A DNA stretch of 42,756 bases from Armatimonadota bacterium (GTDB lineage: Bacteria > Armatimonadota > JAAZEB01). Positions 9,088-15,856 of this stretch are shown here, one piece after another (within the stretch, counting starts at the first letter, position 1; each line of letters opens with the position of its first letter). The position numbers and the translations under genes were made by a program. The DNA lies in NCBI GenBank assembly GCA_012512505.1, contig JAAZEB010000003.1, positions 1-42,756 of the forward strand, given 5' to 3'. The notes under the pieces were generated by a model. It saw nothing but the letters and a program-made list of their open reading frames with translations. It ran no database searches and was not told the origin of the DNA.

Positions 9088-9443
9088 CGGCGTTCCTTCC
9101 GTCCGGTTTGCACCACCGGACCGTAACCGTCTTTCATCTCCACTCGCCCCCGGGCGATGACCCGGTGCCCCTGTGTCGGCACCGCGCGGTCGGTGAAGAC
9201 CACGATCTCGCCGCTCCCATCATCAAGCCGGTAGACCCCGCCGCCCGCCGGCGGCAGGTCAAAGGAGGGAACCACGGTGCCCCGCACGATCACCAACCGG
9301 TTGGCAAAGCGCTCGGGATCGGCCAGGATCTCTCCCACCGGCACCGGCCGCGGGAGCTTCCACCACCCCAGCAGGCCGGCGGTCACCAGCGCCACGCCGA
9401 TCACCACGACCCCCACCGGGCGGTTCCCGCCGCGTCTTCTCAT
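9084..9443 (-). CDS. Membrane-anchored OB-fold protein
   Basis: A 119-residue protein with one N-terminal membrane helix (PVGVVVIGVALVTAGLLGWW, about 9-28) after a basic start (MRRRGGNR), so the rest should lie outside the cytoplasm. Residues 36-110 read as an OB-fold five-stranded barrel: VGEILADPERFANRLVIVRGTV, then VYRLDDGSGEIVVFTD, then HRVIARGRVEM. Similar short exported OB domains occur in many bacteria with poorly defined ligands. AGAGG lies 6 bases before the ATG. It starts 29 bases after the phosphodiester-glycosidase-like gene and overlaps the next gene by four bases. Confidence 0.75.
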   Translation of the reverse strand: MRRRGGNRPVGVVVIGVALVTAGLLGWWKLPRPVPVGEILADPERFANRLVIVRGTVVPSFDLPPAGGGVYRLDDGSGEIVVFTDRAVPTQGHRVIARGRVEMKDGYGPVVQTGRKERR

Positions 9444-9472
9444 GCGGTGCCTCTTTCCCTATACCCGGTGCC

Positions 9473-11404
9473 TTACCTGTTTTTCGCGGCCGTGGACGCC
9501 GCCGCGGTGCCCGGGATCTTCAATGAGAAGGGTGGCGCCGTGCCAGCGCTGACGGTCACCGGTGTCTCCGCCGCCAGTGCCGCCAGGGGCAGTGGCAGCC
9601 GGACCTCTCCCCGAGCATCGGTTGTTCCCTCGGCGGTCTGCGGGCCTTCGCCGGTCGTGTAGGCAAGCGTCAGTGTGGCCTCGGGCACGGCGTTGCCGTA
9701 GGCATCCACCACCCGGGCACGCACGGTGCCACTGCCGTTGGCGGCCGGCTCCAGGGCCGCGGTCACCCGGGCCGGCGGGCCCGCCACGGTGATCACCTCG
9801 GCCCGCGCCAGGTGCTGTCCGGTGGAGAAGCTCACCGCTCCGGGGCCGGCCCGCATCCCCAGCAGGGTGCCGTCTTGGGTCAGCCGGCCGATCTGTCCCT
9901 CCAGCGCCCAGGTGACGGCATCCTCCGGCAGCTCCTGCCAGGTGCCGTCTGGCTGGCGGCGGGCCGCCCGGAAGCGCACCGGCGAGCCGGCGGTGATGGC
10001 GATCCGGCCGTCGGCGGCGACGGCGCCCTCCGGCGGCAGGAGGGCCAGCTCGCCCTCCTCGGCCGGCGATGGCTCCTCCGTGAATATCAGCACCGCGTTC
10101 GCCACCAGGCGCTGCGTTCCTTGAGAGGGAGAGTTCACCACCACATTGCGGAGCGCGAACGTGGTCGAGCCGCCTCCGTCGAGGTTCATCGCCTCCACCG
10201 CCCCCTCGGCGCGGAGCCACTCCGCCAGCTCCGCCAGGGTGACCCCGCCGCTCAACAGCGGCTGCCGCCCATCCACGGCGACCAGAAGCAGCTTGCCGTC
10301 GCGGGTGAGGGCGATGGCACTGCGCGGGTTGCGGCCGTTCAGCACGTCCGGGCGGAACTGCTCCGGGTTGCCGCCGAGGCAGACCTCGCCGTTCTTGATC
10401 AGGCGCGGGCCGCCCCCCACCGCTTGCCAGACTTCGTTCCAGCTCTGGCCCCCCTCGCCGATCAGGTTGATGCGCAGGCTCACCGCGTCGGCGGTGTTCA
10501 CCGCGCGGAGGAAGTTGGCGGCCGCGCCGTGCCCGGAGAGGACGAAGCCCTCGGGGGGAATCGGGGTGCTCGCCCGCCCGGGGCGGATCTCGGAGACGGT
10601 GCCGGTGACCGCGACGCCGGCGCGCACCGGCCCGCTGGGCCACTCCACCGCCACCTCCACCCCGGCGGCGTTGGCGCCGGTGTTGCTGCCGTAGCGCGGG
10701 GTGTAGACGATCAGTTCGTTGGCGCCGCGCGCCCGGTTTATCCCTTTCACCGGGAAGGAGCGCCCGCCCACGCTCACGGTGGCCTCCAGGCGCACCGGGC
10801 CCCAAAGGGTGCGGCCGTCGCGCGTCAGGCCAAAGGCACAACGGTTGGGATAAGGCTCACTCAGCAGCTCGCCATCCGTGATCTGCAGGCCGAGCGGGTC
10901 GCCGTTGCCGAAGTAGTCGCCGTTGATGGCCGCCAGCGCTCCCCGACGCAGCGCCAGCTTGCCAACGGCCTCCCGGCCCTTCGTCACGTCGGGGGTGATC
11001 AGGACATCTTTGCCCGGCCACACCTGCAGGCGCCAGCCAGGCTGCCGCAGGTCGGCGCGCAGCACGTTGACCACCAGGGGATGCGGCGGCGCTTCCCGTA
11101 CCACCTGCTGGTGCTGGATCCCCGGTGCCACCTGCCGCGTCACCCGCCGTTCGATGGGTGGCGCGGAGGCCGGCGCCGCCGGTGTCTCCGGGGCGTTCTC
11201 GGCCGCGGCCAGGGGGAGGGGTACCGCCGGGGCCGCCAGGAGGGCTGCCAGGAGTAGCCGCCGCCCGCGAGGCGCCAAGGTTGGGGTCAGCCTGAGCAAT
11301 GAGCGGTAGGCAAAGCGGATACGTTTCGCTGGGGATGGGTGGATCGCTGCCAACACCTTGGGGGCCAATCTCCTCTCCGGATAGGTTACCCTATGCCGGA
11401 TCAT
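9473..11404 (-). CDS. Phosphodiester glycosidase-like exported protein (NAGPA/DUF2233) with C-terminal Ig-like domain
   Basis: Up to 643 residues. A signal-like segment (RRLLLAALLAAPAVPLPLAAA, about 48-68) is followed by the NAGPA/DUF2233 domain at about 105-430. Its hallmarks are visible: AAINGDYF (158-165), GGGPRLIKNGE (330-340), RNPRSAIAL (358-366) and NLDGGGSTTF (407-416). The mammalian relative removes GlcNAc from a phosphodiester; bacterial members act on cell-envelope phosphodiesters or glycans. Residues about 450-640 form Ig-like beta domains, the last being invasin/Big1-like (VVDAYGNAVPEATLTLAYT). The start is uncertain: ATG 11404 lacks a good ribosome site and puts 47 residues before the signal, while a GGAGAGGAG (about 11370) could serve in-frame TTG or GTG starts 36-50 bases downstream of 11404. 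It is first in a four-gene unit. Confidence 0.85.
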   Translation of the reverse strand: MIRHRVTYPERRLAPKVLAAIHPSPAKRIRFAYRSLLRLTPTLAPRGRRLLLAALLAAPAVPLPLAAAENAPETPAAPASAPPIERRVTRQVAPGIQHQQVVREAPPHPLVVNVLRADLRQPGWRLQVWPGKDVLITPDVTKGREAVGKLALRRGALAAINGDYFGNGDPLGLQITDGELLSEPYPNRCAFGLTRDGRTLWGPVRLEATVSVGGRSFPVKGINRARGANELIVYTPRYGSNTGANAAGVEVAVEWPSGPVRAGVAVTGTVSEIRPGRASTPIPPEGFVLSGHGAAANFLRAVNTADAVSLRINLIGEGGQSWNEVWQAVGGGPRLIKNGEVCLGGNPEQFRPDVLNGRNPRSAIALTRDGKLLLVAVDGRQPLLSGGVTLAELAEWLRAEGAVEAMNLDGGGSTTFALRNVVVNSPSQGTQRLVANAVLIFTEEPSPAEEGELALLPPEGAVAADGRIAITAGSPVRFRAARRQPDGTWQELPEDAVTWALEGQIGRLTQDGTLLGMRAGPGAVSFSTGQHLARAEVITVAGPPARVTAALEPAANGSGTVRARVVDAYGNAVPEATLTLAYTTGEGPQTAEGTTDARGEVRLPLPLAALAAETPVTVSAGTAPPFSLKIPGTAAASTAAKNR

Positions 11405-11464
11405 AACAGATTGGCTGCTGGGAAGTCAACGCGGGGAAGCGGCGTGGGGGGAGAAGGGCAGCGG

Positions 11465-11510
11465 TGCATGGGAGCATCCCGGGCGCGCCTTCCCAAGACG
11501 CTCCCATGCA
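11465..11510. repeat. Perfect 11-bp inverted repeat
   Basis: TGCATGGGAGC (11465-11475) and GCTCCCATGCA (11500-11510) are exact complements around a 24-base loop. There is no T-run on either side, so a simple terminator is unlikely. It could be a regulatory hairpin or a protein-binding site upstream of the 11404 gene. Confidence 0.6.
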
Positions 11511-11807
11511 TGCCCTGAGTTTCTCGAGCGGTCCGGTGTGTCGGCGGCGACGGCGAGACGATAGCAACTACGCAACGCCTGGTGGGTCCTTCCACTCACG
11601 CCTACCATCTGGCAGCCCCCCGGCGGCCCCTAGCCCGCATACTCAACAGAAGTGCGCGGGTTCGCGGCCGGCCGCGGTGCTGCCCCCACCCGGGAACAGC
11701 CGCGTTGCCACTCATCCCTTCCGCGCGTGCCAACCACACACTCCAGAGTAGATCACCTACCCCCTCGCCATGCGGCACGCCGGACGAACACCGGATTCGA
11801 GAAGGAA

Positions 11808-11852
11808 CAAGGGCCCGCTGCCGGACGGCCGAGTTCCGGCTGCGAGCCCTTG
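11808..11852. repeat. Two-tier stem-loop, possible structured RNA
   Basis: CAAGGGC (11808-11814) pairs with GCCCTTG (11846-11852). Inside it GCCGGA pairs with TCCGGC around a nine-base loop. The nested pairing in a region with no gene makes a folded RNA or a repeat relic possible. No known RNA family is recognised. Confidence 0.45.
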
Positions 11853-12257
11853 TAGCAAAGGCTAGCTCGTCGGCCCTTCGGCAACCCGGCTGTCATATCG
11901 GCGCCGCCAGCGACAGCGGTGGAGACGGTGCGCCCGCTCCTGTTTCCCGGCGAATAGCGGCAGCCGACGTAGACCCGTTGCTTTGCGCCCCCTCGTTTCC
12001 TCGGGTTTGCCTTTTCGGGGTTCCCCCCCTCGCCCCCGTTGTGGGGCCAGGCGGGTTCTCCATCCGAGCCTGTCATCTCTGAGACGAGGATGCCCCACGC
12101 TTTGTTCCATTGCCGCGAGGGTGGTTCACTCTGGCACGCGCTGTGCCGTCATCGTGGTGAGAGGGGCGCCGGCATCTTGGGCGTCGGGGTCTGGCCCGCG
12201 CGCGTAAGCCGCGGCGCGGTTGGGTAACCAGGCCAACAGCGGAGCCACGTTTTCCCA

Positions 12258-12276
12258 GGGGAGGATTGACACGGTG
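12258..12276 (+). promoter_or_regulatory. Ribosome binding site deciding a GTG start
   Basis: GGGGAGGA (12258-12265) stands 8 bases before GTG at 12274. This is the best translation signal in the frame, so the GTG is preferred over an upstream ATG at 12220 that lacks one. Confidence 0.65.
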
Positions 12277-12591
12277 ACCAGCATCCAGTCGGCAGTGGCG
12301 ATGCCGCCCGATGCCCAGACGGAGCAGGGTGGCGAGAAGGCGAACACCGGGCGCCGGCCCTTCATCCTCTGCTCGCGGCACCTGGAGCAGCGGCGGGAGT
12401 GGGTAAACCTGCCGGAGGGAGAGCAGAAGCAGCGCGAGCACCAGCGCCTCTTCCGGGCGGTTGCTTTCTGCCCGGAGTGTCAGGAGTTGTCCTGGAGCGG
12501 CCAGCCGCCGCCGCCCCAGCCGGAGCCTCAGCCGCAGCAGCAGGCCCCGGACACCTACTCCTGGTGGCGCGATGTCATGGGCCAGCCCTGA
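12274..12591 (+). CDS. Small putative zinc-binding protein
   Basis: A 105-residue protein read from a GTG start. Its core is FILCSRHLEQRREWVNLPEG, then about 20 charged residues, then FRAVAFCPECQEL. The C-x2-H and C-x2-C pairs, about 38 residues apart, would suit a zinc ribbon or zinc knuckle. The C-terminal third is a Pro/Gln-rich tail (PPPPQPEPQPQQQ) ending in SWWRDVMGQP. There is no signal peptide. No family is recognised. It converges on the CcrM-like methyltransferase gene, with 76 bases between the stops. Support for it being real is the strong ribosome site and the cysteine pattern; codon composition is not decisive. Confidence 0.6.
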   Translation: MTSIQSAVAMPPDAQTEQGGEKANTGRRPFILCSRHLEQRREWVNLPEGEQKQREHQRLFRAVAFCPECQELSWSGQPPPPQPEPQPQQQAPDTYSWWRDVMGQP

Positions 12592-12597
12592 TCGGCT

Positions 12598-12666
12598 GCT
12601 CTGCAAGATCTATCAACGAACCAACGGGGCAGCCTGCCAGGCGCACCGCTGGCGCAGTTGCAGAGC
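12598..12666. terminator. Candidate bidirectional terminator between convergent genes
   Basis: GCTCTGCAA (12598-12606) and TTGCAGAGC (12658-12666) are perfect complements. They enclose a second hairpin, GCCAG/CTGGC (around 12637-12654). The position exactly between two convergent stops suits transcription termination, but there is no T-run, so an intrinsic terminator is only probable. Confidence 0.45.
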
Positions 12667-12667
12667 T

Positions 12668-13759
12668 TTAGCCGCCGCGCGCCCGGGCCTCCTGGCGGAA
12701 AGCATCGAGGACCACCAGGCCGGCGGGCGTCTTCACGTACCAGTGCTCCCAGCCGTTGCAGGCCAGGCGGCCCGCCGCCAGGGCGCCGATCTGGTGGATC
12801 GAGCCGGTGGCGTCGCCCAGGCGCAGGCGACCATCGGGCAGCACCTCGGCCACCCGCTCTTCCGCCCGGTCGAGGTAGAGCCGGGTGCCTGGCGGGATGG
12901 CGCCGGAGGCAACAAGGGTGGCGAACGGCACGCGCGGCAGCCGCCGTCGCTCCGGCTGCTCCTCCGGCAGCGGTTCGACCGGCACCGCGGCGATGCGCTG
13001 GCGGGCGGCGGCGATGTAGCGCGCGTCACGCTCGATGCCCACCCAGTGCCGCCCCAGCCGCCGCGCCACCGCGCCGGTGGTGCCGGTGCCGAAGAACGGG
13101 TCGAGCACCACGTCGCCGGGGGAGGTGGTCGCCAGGATCACCCGCTCCAGCAGGGCTTCCGGCTTTTGGGTGGAGTGGACCTTCTGGCCATTCACCTGCA
13201 GCCGCTCCGCGCCGCGGCAGATCGGCAGCCGCCAGTCGCTGCGCATCTGCTTGCCGCCGTTGAGGTGCTTCATCAACTGGTAGTTGAAGGTATAGCGCCG
13301 CTGCCGGGCCGATTTCTTTGCCCACAGCAGCGTCTCGTGCGCGTTAGCGAAGCGCACGCCGCGGAAGTTCGGCATCGGGTTGGTCTTCACCCAGGTGATC
13401 TCGTTGAGGATCCAGTAGCCGAGGTCCTGGAGGATCGTTCCGACGCGGTGGATGTTATGGTAGGTGCCGATCACCCACAGCGTGGCGGTCTCTTTCATCA
13501 CCCGCCGGCAGGCGCTCAGCCACTGGCGGGTGAAGGCGTCGTAATCGGCAAAGCTGGCGAAGGCATCCCAGGCATCGTCTACCCCCGCCACCCGGGTGAG
13601 GTTGGGCCGCCGCAGTTCCTGGTCGGGCAGTTGCAGGTTGTAAGGGGGATCGGCGAAGATGAGGTCCACCGACTGTTCCGGCAGCGTTTCCAGGATCTCA
13701 CGGCAGTCGCCCTGCAGGATCGTATCGAGGGGCAAGGCGCCCGGGTCCTCCAATGACAA
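12668..13759 (-). CDS. ccrM: CcrM-type adenine-N6 DNA methyltransferase (predicted GANTC)
   Basis: A 363-residue protein, close to the length of Caulobacter CcrM (about 358) and collinear with it. Visible: ILQGDCREIL (14-23), FADPPYNLQL (35-44) with catalytic DPPY, WVIGTYHNIHRVG (95-107), NPMPNFRGVRFANAHETL (127-144), STQKPEALL (196-204) and the SAM-binding DPFFGTGTTGA (220-230). The C-terminal region (about 270-363: RVPFATLVASGAIPPGTRLY, GSIHQIGAL, CNGWEHWYVKT) is the extra domain that marks CcrM/M.HinfI-type enzymes and takes part in DNA recognition. CcrM methylates adenine in GANTC; the same target is inferred here. No restriction endonuclease gene is adjacent, so it is an orphan, as in Caulobacter. 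The start is TTG at 13759 with AGAGGAG about 9 bases upstream. Confidence 0.93.
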   Translation of the reverse strand: MSLEDPGALPLDTILQGDCREILETLPEQSVDLIFADPPYNLQLPDQELRRPNLTRVAGVDDAWDAFASFADYDAFTRQWLSACRRVMKETATLWVIGTYHNIHRVGTILQDLGYWILNEITWVKTNPMPNFRGVRFANAHETLLWAKKSARQRRYTFNYQLMKHLNGGKQMRSDWRLPICRGAERLQVNGQKVHSTQKPEALLERVILATTSPGDVVLDPFFGTGTTGAVARRLGRHWVGIERDARYIAAARQRIAAVPVEPLPEEQPERRRLPRVPFATLVASGAIPPGTRLYLDRAEERVAEVLPDGRLRLGDATGSIHQIGALAAGRLACNGWEHWYVKTPAGLVVLDAFRQEARARGG

Positions 13760-14060
13760 GGGCTAGGCTCCTCTCACGCCCGTCAGGCATCCGTTGCCTC
13801 CTGCTTCGCCGCGTCGGGGGGCAAATCCTGTTGCCAGGCGAACACCGGCCCTACCCTTAGGGAGGGATGCCGCGCCCGCCGTGGCGAAGTAGGCGATGGC
13901 GCCGACACCGCCCCAAGGCCCGGTCGGGCAACGCATCGCGGTAGGGGCGAAGCAACCGGCGGCCATGCAGGCGCACAGGCGCCAAGGTGAGACACGCCGG
14001 TTGTTTCGCCCCTACGAACCCTGACACCTGACACCTAACACCTAACACCTGGTACCCGCC
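13760..14060. repeat. Intergenic repeat element with long hairpin and heptad repeats
   Basis: This 301-base gap between divergent genes holds several structures. CCCTACCC/AGGGAGGG forms a tight hairpin near 13851-13868. A 20-base inverted repeat, GTAGGGGCGAAGCAACCGGC (13941-13960) against 13996-14015, pairs at 19 of 20 positions around a 35-base loop. Directly after it, five 7-base units follow (CTGACAC twice, CTAACAC twice, CTGGTAC) from 14021 to 14055, ending six bases before the next ATG. The heptads displace any normal Shine-Dalgarno. The whole looks like a dispersed non-coding repeat inserted upstream of the 14061 gene. Confidence 0.7.
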
Positions 14061-15041
14061 ATGACACCCAAAGAGAACCTGCTGCGAGTGCTCCGCTTTG
14101 ACCACCCGGAGTACGTGCCGACCGGGATTCCGGCCTACTGCCTGAGCTACGTGGGTGCCGGCCACGAGGGCCTTGATGGCAGTGGCGGCGATGGCTCGCC
14201 CGCCGGCTCGCGCTGGCGCGACATCTGGGGCGTGGGCTGGCACAAGGAGCTGCCGGACGTCATGGGGATGCCCGAGGTCTGCCCGCTCGCCGATCTGCGC
14301 CGGGTGGACACTTACCCCTACCCCGATCCGTTGGACCCGCGCATCTGCGGCCGCATCCATGCCGACCCGATGGAGTTCGACCGCGAGCAGCTCTTCCTGG
14401 GCGGGGCACACCGCGACACCCTCTTCGAGCAGGCCTACATGCTGGTGGGGATGGAGAACCTGATGGTGGCCTTCTACGACCAGCCGGTGGCCGTGAAGGC
14501 GCTTCTCCACCGCATCATCGACTTCCACCTCGGCCTGGCGCGGCAGTACGTGGCGAAGGGGGTGGAGTGGGCGTTCGTGGGCGATGACCTGGGGCACCAG
14601 TCTGGACTGCTCTTCTGCCGCGCGATCCTGGAGGAGTTCTTCGTCCCCGAATACCGCCGCCTCTTCTCCTTCTACAAGGAGCACGGCGTGCGCCTCAGCT
14701 TCCACTCCTGTGGGCGCGTGCAGGAGATCCTCGACCTCTTCATCGACCTGGGCATCGACGTGCTCAACCCGGTGCAGGCAACCGCCAACGACCTCCCCCT
14801 GGTGCGTGCGCGCACGCTGGGCAAGATGACGCTGCAGGGCGCCATCCCCAGCCATGTGGTGCAGGAAGGGCCCGTCGAGCGCATCCGCGCCGAGGTGCGG
14901 GAGAAGATCGCGCTGCTGGGGCGCGACGGCGGCTATCTTTGCGCCCCCGATCAGGGCCTGCCGTTCCCGGCGGAGCACCTGGAAGCCTTCTCGCAGGCCG
15001 TGCAGGAGTTCGGCCGCTACCCGCTCTCCCTTGAGCCCTGA
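14061..15041 (+). CDS. Uroporphyrinogen-decarboxylase-like (URO-D/methyltransferase superfamily) protein
   Basis: A 326-residue TIM-barrel protein of the URO-D superfamily, which also includes zinc-dependent methyl-transferring MtaA/CmuA enzymes. It starts TPKENLLRVLRFDHPEYVP, the usual opening. It carries GVEWAFVGDDLGHQSGLLF (167-185) and FHSCGRVQEILDLFIDLGIDVLNPVQ (214-239). The H-x-C-G motif (H215, C217) is the zinc-binding signature of the methyltransferase branch rather than of heme-pathway HemE. The true substrate is unknown; no corrinoid-binding protein gene is near. The ATG at 14061 has no clear Shine-Dalgarno because the heptad repeats occupy that space. It has two divergent relatives in the window (25336 and 27818). 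Confidence 0.85.
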   Translation: MTPKENLLRVLRFDHPEYVPTGIPAYCLSYVGAGHEGLDGSGGDGSPAGSRWRDIWGVGWHKELPDVMGMPEVCPLADLRRVDTYPYPDPLDPRICGRIHADPMEFDREQLFLGGAHRDTLFEQAYMLVGMENLMVAFYDQPVAVKALLHRIIDFHLGLARQYVAKGVEWAFVGDDLGHQSGLLFCRAILEEFFVPEYRRLFSFYKEHGVRLSFHSCGRVQEILDLFIDLGIDVLNPVQATANDLPLVRARTLGKMTLQGAIPSHVVQEGPVERIRAEVREKIALLGRDGGYLCAPDQGLPFPAEHLEAFSQAVQEFGRYPLSLEP

Positions 15042-15139
15042 TGCTGCGGCGCTGGCGGGTTCTGTCGCCATGGGTGCGCCAGGCGAGGGCCAGCCCGCCG
15101 GTATGGCCCCTCTCTACATCCATGGCAGGGAAGATCCGG

Positions 15140-15168
15140 TTGCATTCCTCGCCCGGTTGCGGTATACT
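15140..15168 (+). promoter_or_regulatory. Sigma-70-like promoter for mazEF
   Basis: TTGCAT (15140-15145) and TATACT (15163-15168) are separated by exactly 17 bases. Transcription would start near 15175, about 25 bases before the mazE ATG. The GTAT...ATAC flanks just after the -10 could be part of an autoregulatory operator, which is usual for MazEF, but this is inference. Confidence 0.6.
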
Positions 15169-15199
15169 CATCGTAGATACGTCGGGGGGGAGCAAGTTG

Positions 15200-15442
15200 A
15201 TGCAGACACGTGTTCAGCAGTGGGGGAACAGCCTGGCGGTGCGGATTCCGAAGGCGTTTGCCCGGGAAGCCCAGATCGCGGCTGGTTCAGCGGTGGACAT
15301 CTCCGTCGTGGACGGTAAGCTCGTTGTGGAGCGTGCTGCTGCGCCTCACTACTCTCTAGATGAGCTGCTGGCAGGCATCACGGACGACAACCTGCACGGG
15401 GAGTGGCACACAGGCCCGGCCGTCGGCGCAGAGGAGTGGTGA
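15200..15442 (+). CDS. mazE: MazE-type antitoxin (AbrB/SpoVT fold)
   Basis: An 80-residue protein. Residues 1-48 are the swapped-hairpin AbrB/MazE DNA-binding domain (MQTRVQQWGNSLAVRIPKAF, then AGSAVDISVVDGKLVVE). The C-terminal 30 residues (YSLDELLAGITDDNLHGEWHTG) are acidic and would wrap the toxin. The frame is open upstream, but the ATG at 15200 is preferred because GGGGGGAG lies 8 bases before it and the homologous domain begins there. It is followed four bases later by mazF. As is standard for the family, MazE should neutralise MazF and repress its own promoter. Confidence 0.93.
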   Translation: MQTRVQQWGNSLAVRIPKAFAREAQIAAGSAVDISVVDGKLVVERAAAPHYSLDELLAGITDDNLHGEWHTGPAVGAEEW

Positions 15443-15446
15443 ACTG

Positions 15447-15782
15447 ATGGCCTACGTGCCTCACCGTGGCGATGTCGTTTGGATTACGCTTGACTCGCAG
15501 GCAGGCCATGAACAGGGCGGACGACGACCGGCCGTAATTCTGACGCCCGCTTCCTACAACGGACGGACGGGGATGGCGCTCTGCAGCCCGGTGACGACGA
15601 AGGTGAAAGGATACCCTTTTGAGGTGATCCTTCCGCCCGATCTGGAGGTCCGGGGCGCCATCCTGGCGGACCAGGTGAAGAGCCTGGATTGGCGCGCCCG
15701 CACTGCCGCACTCATCTGCAGCCTGCCCGATCGTGTCGTCGTCGAGGTCCTCGCCAAGCTGCGCGCCCTGCTCGCCGAGTAG
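15447..15782 (+). CDS. mazF: MazF-type mRNA interferase toxin
   Basis: A 111-residue protein of the same length as E. coli MazF and readily aligned with it: YVPHRGDVVWITLD (3-16), HEQGGRRPAVILTPASYNGR (21-40), CSPVTTKVKGYPFEVILP (46-63) and GAILADQVKSLDWRAR. The catalytic residues of E. coli MazF (R29, T52) correspond to R27 and T50 here. The toxin cleaves RNA at short specific sites; the site is not predictable. GAGGAG lies upstream within the end of mazE, supporting coupled translation. Its stop is followed by a strong hairpin. Confidence 0.95.
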   Translation: MAYVPHRGDVVWITLDSQAGHEQGGRRPAVILTPASYNGRTGMALCSPVTTKVKGYPFEVILPPDLEVRGAILADQVKSLDWRARTAALICSLPDRVVVEVLAKLRALLAE

Positions 15783-15820
15783 CCGATAACGATCAGGACG
15801 CAGAGCGGCGTTGACGGAGT

Positions 15821-15850
15821 CCCCCGGTTGCGGCCGGGCGCAACCGGGGG
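15821..15850. terminator. Strong hairpin between convergent genes
   Basis: CCCCCGGTTGCG (15821-15832) and CGCAACCGGGGG (15839-15850) form a perfect 12-bp stem with a six-base loop. It lies between the mazF stop and the stop of the oxidoreductase gene on the other strand (15857). It lacks T-runs, yet its place and stability suit a bidirectional terminator. Confidence 0.65.
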
Positions 15851-15856
15851 ATTGCG

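Larger units (their letters stand above)
11405..12273. other. Gene-poor interval of 869 bases with hairpins
   Basis: No open frame here has a ribosome site or protein-like composition. The longest ones (11582-12082 plus, 11753-12076 minus) are rich in Arg, Pro and Ser and match nothing I know. No tRNA, tmRNA, SRP, RNase P or rRNA signature is seen. Two clear inverted repeats are listed separately (11465-11510 and 11808-11852). The interval separates the divergent units starting at 11404 (-) and 12274 (+), so promoters for both should lie here, though I cannot name convincing -35/-10 pairs. Confidence 0.6.

Noticed and set aside
11753-12076. A 107-codon minus-strand frame in the gene-poor interval.
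   Set aside because: No ribosome site, no hydrophobic core pattern, and it spans the two-tier hairpin.
12668-13759. A restriction-modification system around the methyltransferase.
   Set aside because: No endonuclease-like gene is adjacent; the full-length similarity to CcrM favours an orphan regulatory enzyme.
14021-14055. Short regular repeats considered as a CRISPR remnant.
   Set aside because: Units are seven bases with no spacers; this is a simple tandem repeat.
14061-15041. HemE (heme biosynthesis) as the identity of the URO-D-like gene.
   Set aside because: The H-x-C-G zinc motif belongs to the methyltransferase branch, and no heme gene is nearby.
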